From Chaetoderma sp. LZ-2023a (Eukaryota; Mollusca; Caudofoveata; Chaetodermatida; Chaetodermatidae), in the NCBI GenBank assembly GCA_034401795.1, contig CM067366.1:70238514-70302513 (forward strand): a DNA stretch of 64,000 nucleotides. The letters are read 5' to 3'. Shown here one piece after another: positions 35,690 to 47,709 of this stretch; within the stretch, counting starts at the first letter, position 1; each line of letters starts with the position of its first letter. Under the pieces are notes generated by a model. That model saw only the letters and a list, made by a program, of their open reading frames with translations, searched no databases and was not told where the DNA came from. Made by a program: the position numbers and the translations under genes.

Positions 35690-35800
35690 AGTTAAAACTG
35701 GGGAACTTACCAATGATACTGAAACCAGCCGAGATATGGCATGAATGCGACCTGGAATCAGGGACTCGATAGACGCCAATCAAACCAATAACTTCTTCGG
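35690..35800 (+). repeat. dispersed repeat, CTGGAATCAGGGATTCGAT family, copy 2
   Basis: Matches 16500-16670: AACCAGCC.AGATATGGC, TGAATG, CGACCTGGAATCAGGGA, TCGATAGACGCCAATCAA and CCAATAAC. Confidence 0.6.
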
Positions 35801-35869
35801 CAGACCTTCACGATAGGGCGAGTTGTCCTGACTGCCCGTAACGCGAATGCAATAAAACGCAACAGCGCG

Positions 35870-36345
35870 CGTTAAGGTATCTCTGCGTCTGACTGGCTGA
35901 CGCAGACGATATAGCCTCCGAAAGTGAGTAAATTGGTGGTTTTTTATATTTGGAACTTGTATTGGCTATATTCATCTCACACTTTATTCGAATACGCAAA
36001 CACATATTATAGGGCGACTATGACAACATATTGGACTAAAATTCCACCTAGCGGGTTATAAACACCATAGATATATTATATACAGGCTAGATCGCTCATT
36101 ATCCTCTCAAAAGCAGTATTAAGTATTTTCTCACCGGATGTATAGTCTCCAAATTGATGTTTTTGTTACTAAACCTATTACGTAGTTGAATAAAGTGTCA
36201 GATTAATCTATCCGAAACAATTTTATTTCTGATACAACTATGTACATTTGTGTCCGTTAATTTTCTCTTCAAATTACCGTAATATAATTTCAGTCATTTT
36301 GGAGACTATATATGCAGGTGATCGTCTGCGCCAGCCAGACAGTTA
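35870..36345. repeat. inverted repeat pair
   Basis: The arm 35876-35995 is the imperfect reverse complement of 36190-36345. CTGGCTGACGCAGACGATAT pairs with ATCGTCTGCGCCAGCCAG (with a 9-base insertion nearby), and the GGCTATATTCATCTCACACT region with GAATAAAGTGTCAGATTAAT. The spacer is about 190 bp. It is a possible foldback element. Confidence 0.6.
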
Positions 36346-37399
36346 ATACCCAGTCATGCGCAATTGCGATTTACTCGCGTCATCGACGGTCGCGACAATT
36401 AGCCTCGGAGTGAGGGTATTCGTACAAGTCATTTAGACAGGATACACGATATCTATGTTTGACATCGCGATTGACACCATACGATATTTATCTCTATGCT
36501 GTTACGCGGTTATGATTTCCAAGGGAGGTAAGCTAGTGTTGGCTATTGGATAACGCGTTTTTCACTTTTAGAGTTCTTCCCCGTTAATCGCCTATAGCTA
36601 TTAATTGGAGAAAACGCCCGTATTTGTATAGAGCTGTCTGTTTTAATAACGCGAGTGACACCAAATGTCCACAATATGTATTTACGGTCCGATCTATTCA
36701 AAGATAGGTGGGTTTATTTCCACGACCTTAACGCAGGTGTTTGCGTGGCAGAAGTTATCCCTCCTCATTCAGTTTATGTAGTCCATACTAATTATTTTGA
36801 TCTGTTCATGATCGTATTGAAAGTTTTTATGGGATAAATAAAAAATGGTTATTTCAAGTTTATTTTAAACGAGACTCTTTAAAACAATACAATCTTTGAC
36901 AAGCAATCCATGCACGAAATGTTGCAGAAGAAACTCATTTTGCTTCCAGTTCAAAATCTTCGTCAAGATGATCAGCAGATAAACGAATTAAGTCCAACCT
37001 CAAGTGTGCGTGTGTGGCCCAAAGTGACCATCGATCAAGCGCAAATTAAATCACTTTGATAATATGAACAAATTACCATACCACCACTCCACTACGCCCT
37101 ACTGCCGTTAAAAAACGGAGTTCTCGCAGCACGGGACAGGAATACAAAACTACATTGAATATTTTGAAGATAATTTGATTGAATTTTGTTAGTGCCATAT
37201 AGACAACACCTGAGGTAGGTAAATGTCGCGATCTATTTCTAACCAGTTTCAAATTAATCAATAGAACGTTAATTTAACTTTAAATTCATCGCAGAGATAT
37301 AGGCTTATTATTAAGCTAGTGACAGATTTTGCGACTTTTAATACGGCGCTATACGCCATTTTGATCGTGACGTCAGACCGTCAACTAAATACCGAGCTA
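36346..37399. other. no gene recognised
   Basis: A 60-codon + strand frame at 36655-36837, followed at once by AATAAA, is the only candidate. It lacks known motifs. A decayed MITE-hairpin arm (TTGAATATTTTGAAGATAAT) is at about 37157. Confidence 0.3.
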
Positions 37400-37793
37400 A
37401 TGGACCTTTCTAGTGTTAGCTATGCCCCCCCCCCCCATCTCTATCTAAGCTCCACCCACACTTCACCTGTGTTGGGAACGATCGATCCCTGGACTCTCTG
37501 ACTATCAATTTCCAGAAAACTTTACAGGTAAGCTGTTGAATATTTTGAAACTAATATGACTGGATGCTGTTGCTGCCTATGGCAACAGCGCCCAGTCAAA
37601 TTAGTTTCAAAATATTCAACAGCATGTTTATTAAATAGCAAAGACATACAATTCGTACAACGTGTCATACTATTAAGCGTTTAAGACGGACTAAATCGAG
37701 CCATTCATGCTATAATTGATTATGATGTCATCCTACACGCCGCGTAGTTTATTATGACGTCATATGATGGATGGATACATTGGAAAGGTCCAT
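37400..37793 (+). mobile_element. palindromic CRE-bearing MITE, full-length copy
   Basis: The best matched termini of the family: ATGGACCTTTC at the left and GGAAAGGTCCAT at the right. The hairpin is at 37532-37622 with long complementary arms, the GC-box block is interrupted by a C-run, and a TGACGTCA is near 37755. It belongs to subfamily II (AGCAAAGACATACAATTCGT flank). Just outside, TGACGTCAGATACTTGAACG matches the extra end module seen at 7.8, 48.9 and 55.2 kb. Confidence 0.85.
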
Positions 37794-38215
37794 TGATTAT
37801 GACGTCAGATACTTGAACGACAGAACGAATTCTTCTATTCTGTCGAGAATAAACAATTTAGATCATGGCGTTCTAGCGCACAATAGACTATATCCCTACC
37901 ATGAAAAGAAAGCTTGATTGAAGCGTGTTAACCCAGAGTCATCGTTACAAACCAGGTACAACACAATATGAAAACGGAACAAATATTACGTTGAATATTT
38001 GAAACTGATTTGTGTGAAGGCTTTTGATTCATAAGTCAGCTAAAAGCAGACCATTCACATTTGTTTCTAAGTTTAAGTTCTCACCAGGGGACGTATTCAC
38101 TAAGTATGCTTAAGAATGGGAGCGTGAGTAAGTACGGAGTAAGTGTCAAATGCGACAAACTCGCTAACACGCAAGCCGGCTCAAAAGGAATTCCGCGGTA
38201 ATCATGGGAAATTTC

Positions 38216-38328
38216 CATTTGCAGATTAAGAGATTATTTTGAAATTATATCACTGGAATGACTGGCTCTGTAACCGAGCCAGTCATTCCAATGATATAAT
38301 TTCAAAATAATCTCGTAGTCTGCAAATG
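38216..38328. repeat. 113-bp palindrome, GGAATGACTGGCTC family
   Basis: The best member of the second palindrome family. Arms from CATTTGCAGA to GACTGGCTC are mirrored by GAGCCAGTC to TCTGCAAATG around a TGTAACC loop, with few mismatches. It is non-coding. Confidence 0.9.
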
Positions 38329-39146
38329 AACATTTTCTATGAGATCTTCAACACATTTGAGGGTTAAATGGCTAGGATTGCGATATAACGATAACAGTGT
38401 TGAAAGGGTGAAGTTCCTTGCTTCACACGTGATCTTCAAGTACGTATCGGGTTTTAGAGTAGTCAAGTGTCGCCTCCAGCAATCTGCTAGCGCACATGCA
38501 ATTGACCATCAACTGACCGCTAGTGACCAATGTGCTGTGATTATCCTTGCCAAGAAGCGCACTTTTCAATTCCAATATCTAGAAATTAAGCACACGGTCG
38601 CAGCTGCACGTTTCTCGCTCAAACCGTGTCTTGGAGAGACGTAGCCATGTTCGTCCTGAATCCCTAGACGACACGCATTTCATGCTATCTTTAAAATCCC
38701 ACCTATCGGTTTGAACACAATTTAACTGAAGTACGCTGCTGGACAAGGTAGCACAGATTTCCTGTCAAATAGTTTTCAAAATGATTTACATGATTTATCA
38801 ATAGTATGCAGAGCGAGTAGTCTGTAATCTAAAGGATGAAGACGGGGTAAGAATTGTTTTTATTTCATTATCGTAAATTTAATTATCCTATCCTCCGCAT
38901 CTAAATGAACGACTCGTAATCCTATTATCAGCTGCTTGATAGTAATCGTATTAATTAAATCTGTCTTTATTTTATAGGCTTTATTGCCCTCATCACGTGG
39001 CGTGGCGTCCGCAAGCTATAAATAAACTTCTAGGACGTATCGTGAAAGGAATTTGACTAACGGTTTGTTGACAATGTCAGCAACAAACTTCAGCCAAGGT
39101 ATATTTCCAAAATATTAATGTTTAACTCCTCGGAAACAGCAGACTA
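38329..39146. other. no gene recognised; possible TATA box
   Basis: A 101-codon + strand frame (38339-38644) has no visible domain. A CACGTG E-box near 38995 and CTATAAATAAA near 39017 resemble a promoter, but no downstream gene is visible. Confidence 0.3.
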
Positions 39147-39182
39147 ATGAGATTCAGAATAACGATAGTCAATGATCATCAA

Positions 39183-39300
39183 AGACAGGTCTGGGAACGT
39201 ATGGCATGTCTCTTCAGGAACTCGTTTACTTTTGCGGAGAGGTCTGGGAGCGTATCACATGTCTCTCCAAGAGCGCGTTTGATTCTGCGGAGAAAATGGG
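39183..39300 (+). repeat. two-copy ~54-bp tandem repeat
   Basis: GGTCTGGGAACGTATGGCAT and GGTCTGGGAGCGTATCACAT start two adjacent units that both run through ATGTCTCT and GCGGAGA. Confidence 0.7.
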
Positions 39301-39390
39301 AACGATGTTGTTGGTTGATTGGTTTGGTTGGCATATAGTTCGGGTCCCTGTTAAACAAGTCCCATTCACGCCAGGTTCAAAACGGTATTA
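39300..39390 (-). repeat. dispersed repeat, CTGGAATCAGGGATTCGAT family, copy 3
   Basis: Inverted and shortened relative of 35690-35800. TTGGTTGATTGGTTTGGTTG, GGTCCCTG and CATTCACGCCAGGTTC correspond to reverse complements of the family. Confidence 0.4.
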
Positions 39391-39935
39391 AGTTCTTTGT
39401 TGGGCTGAATTTTTGTTGTTGAAATTTTGATTCAATTCGGTATTGTTTTTCGTGATACAAAGGACCCGATGTCCACGAGTCAGAAAAGGGGACATATCTG
39501 GGTTGACTGCTCCATGTGAAATGGAGAAATGGAGCTTGGTGTGTGGAGATCACCATTATTCGCGAATCACGATATTCAGGCATACTCATACTGAAATTAG
39601 CGATCGTCGATTCACCACATTATTCAGTCGCTAGGCCTACCTTGTCCTAACCTAACCATGCGGATAGATGGTAGTTTGCTTAGTATAGTTAGGTTAGTAT
39701 GGGCATGGCGTGGGGTGGCTGGGTTGGGGTGGCGTGGAGATGTCCAACTGGTTACGCTGATGATCTGTCTACTTCTATATATATAGTTGCTATCAGTCTG
39801 TGTGGTACTGCCGTTTTCATTGTTTCCTGTTTATCCGAGTGTCACATTATGGAATCGCAAAACGCAGACGCGGTCTGGGAACGACCAAGAGAGACGTCTC
39901 TTTAACGATGGGGCTTGTCTAAAGTTATGTTACCA

Positions 39936-39938
<3 letters not shown>

Positions 39939-40008
<70 letters not shown>
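39939..40008. repeat. (AT)35 microsatellite
   Basis: Uninterrupted AT repeat immediately before the start of LINE family 2 copy b. Confidence 0.97.
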
Positions 40009-40010
<2 letters not shown>

Positions 40011-40024
40011 CGTGTATCCACATA

Positions 40025-42605
40025 TACTATTTTACACGTAGTCCACGCATATGGCCAAACTACCGAAAAAGCCAAAGAGAATATTAGAGTCCTTCTATGC
40101 AGAACTGAGCTCCGCCATTATAATCCCATCTACATTGCAACTGTTTGTGTGTGGAGATTTCAACTCCAAGCTGGGCAAACTCGGAATTGCGGACAAAAGC
40201 TCAGGACTTGGCTTATGCATGGACTCGTATGGAGAGGGCACACAAAACAACAATAGAGATGCACTGGTGGCATTCATTAGCTCCAATTGCCTATTTGCCA
40301 CAAACACAGCTTTCTAACACCCATGACGTCACTGGACAACATGGACCGGACACATTGCTGATCGCAAAGCCAGCAAAGGTTCTAGGGCTACAACAGCTGT
40401 CTTCAACCAAATAGACTTCATATTATGCAATACAGAAGCAAAACCCCTACTTCGGAATGCTCGTTCCTATGGAGGCACATACCTCAATTCTGACCATAAA
40501 CCAGTCATTACACGCCTTCAGATAAACGATCTCTACCTAATGTATAAACGCCATACCAGGCAAGAAGGTAGAGTCACCTACAACCTACCCAAGCTCTTCA
40601 GCGACACCGACACTCAAAAGTCATACAAAAAGGCCCTCGGGGAGCAGATAGCTAACAACGACGTCAGCTCCAATACAAACGAAGCCATAACCAAAATTCT
40701 GAAATCTATGGAATCATCAGCTACCAGCACCAAACTAGGTATACTGACGACCCTGTAGTAGTAAAACTGTCAGCAGAGCAGAAAGCTGTATGACTGTGTA
40801 TCTATCAAAGTGGCCAAAGTAAAGACCGCACCAAACTATGCCGGGAACGCAATAACATTCTGCACCACATTAGCGGTTGCTTAAAAGATCTTGCTATTCA
40901 ACAAGCAGACTCCCTAGCAGATGAAATCACTGCCACAGATGACTGTTACAGAATGTTACGGGCAGGCCGACCCGTGAGAGTTACTGACTACACACCACCA
41001 CTCACTGTACACAAATCTGAAGGAGACTTTATCGGGACTGACCAGGGCAAAGGCAAGGTGATTCGAGAATGGTTCGAGGAACAGTTCACCGACCACCAGC
41101 CATTACTAACACCAATTAAAACAGCAAAGCTGAGAAGGCACTTATGGGCCTGATAAATGGACGTGCATCTGGACCTGATGGCATGAGCAATGAACTATTC
41201 AAATATGCAAGTGACATTATCTCAAAACCGATCACTCACCCAATGAATTCTGCTTTTACGCACCACCTTCCCATCGGCCCTGTAGGCCAAGTCACCCTTT
41301 TCACACTACCAAAGCCCAAGAAGCAAGCTGCGCAAAACCAATGTGCAGCGCATTGTGCTCCTCAACAGCATGCAGAAAATGTTATCCAATATTACTGTGT
41401 GCCGAATACTAGCCACGATCGATGACTTCACCTGATCATGTCAAAGTGGCTTCAAACGTGGCCGCAGCTGTGCAGACATTGTTTGGGCTCAACGCATGCT
41501 TGTGTCGGTAGTCATGTCCAAACACTGGGATTTCCACAAAATGGGCATTGCATGTCACGAGCTTTCGGCACAACTAAGCGCTCGAAGGATGAGCTATGAC
41601 TCGTGAGACTACTGCTTGCAGACACCAAGCTGAGAGTACGAGTCAAGTCAGTGCAGTCTGTAGAGTTTGAGACATCAATCGGCTCCCCACAGGGAGATGG
41701 TCTATCTCCTGTGCTTTTCACCTATTACCTTGCTGCTGCATTGAAATCCGCGCGGGAAAGCTCCACAAGACCAAACCCCCAGTGTCAATACTGGGTATGC
41801 CGCTAGAGATGGAATATACCGACGGTGTGGACATCATAGACGAGGATAAGAACCCCCTTGACGAACTTCTCCAAGTAGCTGCAAGCAAACTAAAAATTGA
41901 GAATCTCTTTAAGAAATAATCCAAAACAAAGATCACCCACATAAACATATCTGCAAAGTATGAAACTAAAGAAAATAACGACGCACTTAAAATCCTGGGC
42001 TCACTGCTTTGCAGTACTGCTGACATTGCTGCACGCTACGTCATGGGGAACATGGCTTTAAAGGTCCTTCTGGAAGTTATGGATTCGTAGATCAAAGATG
42101 CCCTTGATAAAAAAGACTACGTTTATAGAAACCTGCGTATCCTTGATGCTGTATAACTGTAGCAGCTTGGCAGCTCCATAGGCATCTCTAGACAAACTCG
42201 ATACCTGCCACCGCAAACATCTACGCACCATCACTGGACGGCGATGGCCAGACAACATGATTTCCAATGATGTACTATACAAGATGTGTAATACGTCGCT
42301 GCTGTCTGTAAAAGTAGCCCAGTAAAGACGGTCCTTGTTTCGCCATGTGTTAAGGATAGCAGAAGAGACACCATCACAGAGGGCCTTGGAGTTCGCCCTA
42401 CTCGGAGCCAGCAAATACAATGCCAGGAGAGGAAGTCATTACTTAATTCTGCTTAATTCTGCTAAACGTGCTACGAGGTGACCTCTAGAAATCAGGACTC
42501 GCTACACTGAAATAAAGAATGGACCCGAGGAAGCTAAGGATTTCGACTGAGGACAAGATACAATGGGCAAGGGCGAAGAAGGACTGATTGCAGCTGTAAT
42601 ATGTT
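40025..42605 (+). mobile_element. LINE family 2, copy b, the longest copy, inactive
   Basis: Contains the C-terminal part of an apurinic-type endonuclease: FVCGDFNSKLG, a later TGHIAD-like segment, FNQIDFILC and YLNSDHKPVI (the catalytic SDH). Then a linker, the RT with ELFKYASDIISKPITH, IGSPQGDGLSPVLF and a ruined catalytic box (YTDG), and a C-terminal domain. Multiple stops and frameshifts break it. The endonuclease N-terminus is missing (5' truncation beside the AT array). The 3' end GATTGCAGCTGTAATATG runs into a 29-unit CTA array at 42606. Confidence 0.85.
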
Positions 42606-42606
42606 T

Positions 42607-42693
<87 letters not shown>
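42606..42693 (+). repeat. (CTA)29 array at the 3' end of LINE copy b
   Basis: Copies a and c have only two or three CTA units at the equivalent place, so the array expanded from the LINE 3' sequence. Poly-Leu, poly-Val and poly-Ser frames here are artefacts. Confidence 0.95.
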
Positions 42694-42699
42694 ATAGTA

Positions 42700-44700
42700 C
42701 TACAACTAGTAGTACTAGTACTACTTCGTTGCACATCAAACCGATTTGCCTGGCTGGTTTACGCAAGAAGGGTACACTGTGACTGCAACACATATGTTCC
42801 GTCATGCAACTTATGTTTGATTGGGATTCTTCTGGCCTCCTTGGCACATGATGGAGTTTACTGGGTAAATAGTTTTCAGTACTTAGGTATATCAATTTGT
42901 CATAGTATGACACTAGTGACCTAATTAACTGCTGTCAGTATACATTAACGGCTCTCTTTGCTAAGGTTTTCCGAGCCTGCTTCTTGATGAGATAGCTGAT
43001 ATAAAGGTCCATGTCTTCAAAGTCATATTTCCACAATATCTTTATGAGCATCCTTTGTCAAGCATAAAGTTAGGTGGATCACGTGTGGTGTTAGAGGAGG
43101 CAACTGGCCTGACTTATCATGCAACACTCTTAGATGGTTGAAGTTTGTACTGTTCCATCTTTGCCCAGCTTGAGGTCATATTTATTATTATTTAAGAATC
43201 ATCCACACTTTAACCTACGAGTGCAGCATCAACTGCACCGGTGCTATTATTACAGAGTATGTTGCCAAACTGCGCACCTAATGCTGACAAATCCAGTTTT
43301 ACCAGTAACGGATTCGCATATAGTTTGTACAGGTCGGTACTCAGAATGTCACTTTACCGTACCCCTTAAAGGCCCTCGAAAGGTTCAGGAAGGGCCCCTT
43401 ACCATTTCACCCTGCTCAAAACAATCTGTTGCATATTTGAGATTAGCGTCCAGTGCTTGTCCTGGCTCCCAGCATCGTATAGGCGCCTATGGAGATAGGA
43501 GTGGGCTACAACATGAAATGCACTTTTCGCATCAAGGAGAATGACAACGCTGGGCGGTGTTATCTTTACATTCTCATAGTGTTCTTAGAGAAGAAAGGCG
43601 GCGTTCATTGGAGAAGCACCAGCTGTGAAGAAGCGTTTGTTGGGATGGCACTGCACTGACTCAATCTGTTGTTACCTCAGTCTACTTCGCAGAATAGCTG
43701 AATAACCTTCCTTGGTTATAGTTCAGCTCATTCAAGTGGCAGGCATAGATGCATGCTGGGAAACAGCACTAGTTAATATAGTGTAATATAATGTAATGAG
43801 ACAGTACCTATATCTCAAGCTCATAGATCCAGGGTGTTTGAGGTTGAGACATGTGCCATAGCGAGATACGCATACGCTCCTGGCCGTTTCATCATTAACA
43901 CTTATGACAACTCCTTTGTATCCTGACTTCACAGTCAGCTAAGTCAGGATACCAAGGATGTGCCAGTAAAAAGGCTAATAATGAAATGGCAAAGCATAAC
44001 TGTTGCTCTAGCATACATCTGTTAAATATTTTGAAAGTAATTTGACTTGCTGCATGATGCAGAAATGAGATCAATGGAAATTAATTTTAAAATAGTCAAC
44101 AACAATTCTTACAACTCATTGAGTTTCTCAATTATGTTTTGGCAGTAAAAAGGTTCAGCTTTGCGCTGCCTTGGGTTTGTAAGATTATAAGTTTATTTGA
44201 GGAGACGTAAGGCGAGAAAACTGAGAAAAGTCCATCTCACGCGTTATATCATTTTCGAAGCTCAATATAAATAAATCGTTCAACCTTTATTGTAGCTCTG
44301 AGTCAATTTTTAATTATTATTTAGCTGTCAGAAGGATCTCTTACCAGTGCAATCTGAAACCGTCATTGGAAGATATATCCTAAGAGCAAACTCGACTTTT
44401 TGAATACCTGTTTCTACCTTAATTGTTTTCAGCAATTGAGTTTCAATGTACGGAAATCCCTATTGCAAAATAATATGTTTAAAATTACAATTACCACCAC
44501 GATAGGGGCCCCCGGACATACAAAAAGGCCCCCTATGATATGAGAAGCCCTGGGCCTGGGCCCAGGTAGGCCCTTGCATTTAAACGCCATTGGACACTCA
44601 TGCCGGTGAGTCTGTGTCTGCATGTCTGCGAAATGCCAATGACGCCATCCTGTTAAGTGTTAGTAAGTAATTAAACATAGAGAATAAACATATATTAGAC
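42700..44700. other. no gene recognised
   Basis: Unassigned DNA. A 136-codon + strand frame (43134-43544) shows no domain or repeat. A decayed MITE hairpin (CTGTTAAATATTTTGAAAGT ... AATTTTAAAATAGTCAACA) lies at 44022-44103. Confidence 0.35.
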
Positions 44701-44728
44701 CTAGAAGTTAAATAAGTTTGACGTTATT

Positions 44729-45690
44729 TTGCGGTGGTGGCGGCGCGGCGGCGTTGGTGGTAGTGATGGTTGTGGCAGTGATGATTGTGGCGGCAATGGT
44801 TGTGGCGGCGATGGTTGTGGCGGCGGCGGTGGCAGTGGTAATAGTGATGGTTGTGGCGGCAATGGTTGTGGCGGCAATGGTTGTGGCGGCAATGGTTGTG
44901 GTGGCGTTGGTAGTGGTGGTCACGGTGGTGGTGGCTGTGGCGGTGGTGATGGCGGTGTCCGTGGTAGTTGCGGTGGCAGTGGTGGTGGCATTGACGGGGG
45001 TGGTTGCATTGGCGGTGGCGGTTGCGGTTGCTGTGGTGGTGGCAGTGGCGGCATTTGTAATGGCGGCGGCGGTGGTGGCAGTGGTGGTGGTGGCGGTTGT
45101 GGTGGTGGTGGCGGTTGGGGTGGTGGTACCGATTGTGGTGGCGGTGGCGATTGGGGTGGCGGTAGCGTATGTGGTGGCGGTGGCGGTTGTGGTGGCGGTT
45201 GTAGTGGCCGTCGCAGAGGTGGCAGTATCGGTTGTGGTGGCGGATGCCAGTTGTGGTGGCGGTCGTCGTTGTGATGGCGGTTGTGGTGGCGCTGGACGTT
45301 CTGGTGATGGTTGTGGTGGCGGTGGCGGTTGGGGTGGTGGTAGCGGTGGCGGTGGGGGAGGGGAGGGAGGAGTGGGGGGGGGGGGTAGGCGGTTGTGGTG
45401 GCGGTGGTGTTTGTGGTGGCGGTGTTGGTTGTGGTAGTTGTGGTGGCGTCGGTGGTGTTTGTGACGGTAGTGGTGGTGGTGGTCGTGGTGGGGCTGGTGG
45501 TGGTGGTGATGATGGTTGTGGTGGTGGTGGTAAGGTGTTGGTGGTGGTAGTGGTGGTGTTGGCGATGGTGGTGATGGTTGTTGCGGTAGTGGTAGTGGTG
45601 GTGTTGGTGGTGGTCATGATGGTTCTGGCGGGAGTGGTGGTGGTAGTTGTGGCGGCGGTGGTCGTGGTGGTGAGGATTGCCACGCTGATA
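44729..45690 (+). repeat. ~960-bp GGT/GGC-rich trinucleotide tract
   Basis: Almost entirely GGT, GGC, GTT and GAT triplets, extremely G-rich on the + strand and C-rich on the - strand, without a fixed higher period. All frames are open over long distances (poly-Gly, Val/Ala and His/Thr/Asn-rich on the - strand), as expected from triplet repeats. Many G-quadruplex-capable runs. No start context, splice sites or homology support a gene. Confidence 0.85.
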
Positions 45691-45776
45691 GATATGAATC
45701 AGCTTATCGGTTTGTTTGTGAAGATGATGTTAGATAACAGGTATGTACAGGTGTTAATGAGCACAGCTTCACCATA

Positions 45777-45777
<1 letters not shown>

Positions 45778-45816
<39 letters not shown>
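45778..45816. repeat. (ATT)13 microsatellite
   Basis: Short uninterrupted ATT array. Confidence 0.95.
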
Positions 45817-45819
<3 letters not shown>

Positions 45820-46840
45820 AGAACTGAAATCCGTTGATTTAGCACCTCAATCTTGTGGTCATGACAACCGGTTCAGGTGTCCAGGTTGGTCGCTAATGAA
45901 GCGTTTCAGGAAGTGTTAGCATGCTTAGTGATTGTCCTGTCGCTAGGTGGCGCACAATTAACCAGACATACAGAACATTTCAGAAATTACTTAACATGTT
46001 TCCAAAACAAACTCAGAAACATGTTCGTTAGTACAATTTTAAACACGACGTTAGAAACGCACTGTTTAATATTTTGGTCATAATAAGATCGAAATATCCA
46101 ACAGTACGTTTTATTTTGTTTTGGAAACATGTTAAGTTATTTCTGAGCTGTATTTAACGTACATATTTATTGATTTCTGTTTGGCGCATCTAATACGCGT
46201 TACACGGCTTGAGAATGCCAGTGTTAATTAAACCACACGTCCCATTGTTATGAAAGCCGGTCTTGACATGAGAGTGTGTAGAACCTAACCTTTATGTCTA
46301 CATCTCTAAGTAATGTGATTCAAACGCAATGCATTTTAAGTTTAGGTAACTATATATTTTGATCAGCAGTGACCGATAGGCTATAGGTCTATTTGTTTTG
46401 TACAGGCCCAGCGTTTGAGTGATTGGGTGGGTGGGGTGATATGTTCATGAGATGTGTGTGTAGCAAGTGGAGAGGATGTTATGTGTGGATACCATAGCCC
46501 CCCCCCCTCCCCCACCCCGCACAACCACCATCCCCCAACCCTATGGACGCCAATGCGTTGGTTTATCTCCAACGTTTCTTCATATTATGTTCTCATATCC
46601 CCAATCACGCGATCACCATTCTTTCCAATCGTGGTGAAATGATTTGACTGAGGTAGCTACAATGTTCAGCCACATTAGTTTCTAGATATTAGTTTCTGGA
46701 TCTGATATAATTTACGGGTTTGCTTAATTTTAGCTGAATTTTTGCGATTTCAATTTTCGACGGGTTACGGCAATTTTCTTTTACACTAATGAGAAAATGG
46801 TATTGTATTCGGCTCTGTCTGTCAGAGTGTCAATGCGCGT
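45817..46840. other. no gene recognised; inverted ACATGTTTCCAAAAC words
   Basis: AAATTACTTAACATGTTTCC at about 45984 and its inverse GGAAACATGTTAAGTTATTT at 46122 form a spaced inverted repeat of about 30 bp arms. A C-run (46499-46508) lies further right. No coding signal. Confidence 0.4.
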
Positions 46841-46990
46841 ATGCGTGCGTGCGCGCGCGTGTGTGTGCGTGCGAGCGTGCGTGCGTGCGTGCGTGTTTGC
46901 GTGCGTGTGAGAGTGCGCGCACACGCGTGAGCGTGTATACGTGCATGCGCGGGTGGGGGTGGGGCTGCGAGCTTGCGTGCGTGCGGGGGT
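46836..46990. repeat. (GT/GC) alternating purine-pyrimidine tract
   Basis: GCGTGCGTGCGCGCGCGTGT-type sequence over ~150 bp, with Z-DNA-forming potential. Confidence 0.85.
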
Positions 46991-47220
46991 TGTATTTAGA
47001 ATCTACTGATTCTATTTAGCTGAATTTATATAAAACAAGTTGGCTCGTATGTACGCACTTACATGTTGTATGCAACAAAAAGTTGGCTAAAAAAATTAGA
47101 ACAGCGCCCTATTTCCATCCGGCCTTTTCATCCAACAAGTTGTATGCAACAAGCTAGGCCATGTACATGTATATAGGTATATAGTTTTTCTTATCCAACT
47201 TGTTGTATCCAACTTGTTGT

Positions 47221-47435
47221 ATGTTTACTATGGCAGCAATAGCGGCCAGTCAAATTAGTTTCAAAATATTCAACACAAATGTTTATTAAATAGTGAAGAC
47301 ATACAATTCATACAACATGCGTTTAAGACGGAATAAATCGAGTCATTCCTGCAGTAATCGATTGACGCCAGCCTACACATCATGTAGTTGATAAAGATGT
47401 CATATGATTTATGGATAAGCTGGATTTCTTCATTG
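47221..47435 (+). mobile_element. half MITE, broken at the hairpin tip
   Basis: It begins at the apex (ATGGCAGCAATAGCGGCCAG) after unrelated CAACTTGTTGTA repeats. It contains the whole right arm TTAGTTTCAAAATATTCAAC, the TTATTAAATAGTGAAGACAT flank and decayed CRE motifs. 47436-47507 is a further fragment of the same CRE end (TGACGTCA near 47472). Confidence 0.75.
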
Positions 47436-47513
47436 ATTATGACTCCAGCCTACACGTGACCTAGTTGATTATGACGTCATATGATTGACTAAGAAACTGG
47501 ACTCCTCGGTTAT

Positions 47514-47709
47514 CAGGGGGCGGATCCAGTAGGTGGGCGGGGGGGGGGGGGGTGTTGGGGGGGGGGGCACCCAAAATTTCAAGGGAGTTAGCTCTTGAAA
47601 ATTGGCTCATTCCGCCACCAGCAGGTAGGTAAAAAAAAATCGACAGCCCTGCCCGGGGGGGGGGGGGGTAGGGGCACGTGCCCTAGAGTGCCCCCTTTGA
47701 TCCGCCACT
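47514..47709. mobile_element. short hAT-like non-autonomous element
   Basis: Termini CAGGGGGCGGATCC and GGATCCGCC-type (TTTGATCCGCCACT) form the inverted repeats familiar from hAT-type elements in animals. The hexamer GGTTAT flanks both sides (47508-47513 and 47710-47715), consistent with a target-site duplication (8 bp is usual for hAT). The interior is two long G-runs and a C/G-rich middle, with no transposase. Confidence 0.7.

Noticed and set aside
39010..39030. TATA box with upstream E-box as a gene promoter
   Set aside because: The motif is plausible but no downstream coding sequence is visible. Kept only as a remark in the region entry.
44724..45837. Long Gly-rich, Val/Ala-rich and His/Thr-rich open frames on both strands
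   Set aside because: They coincide with triplet repeats, which keep several frames open at once. There is no domain, start context or splice evidence.
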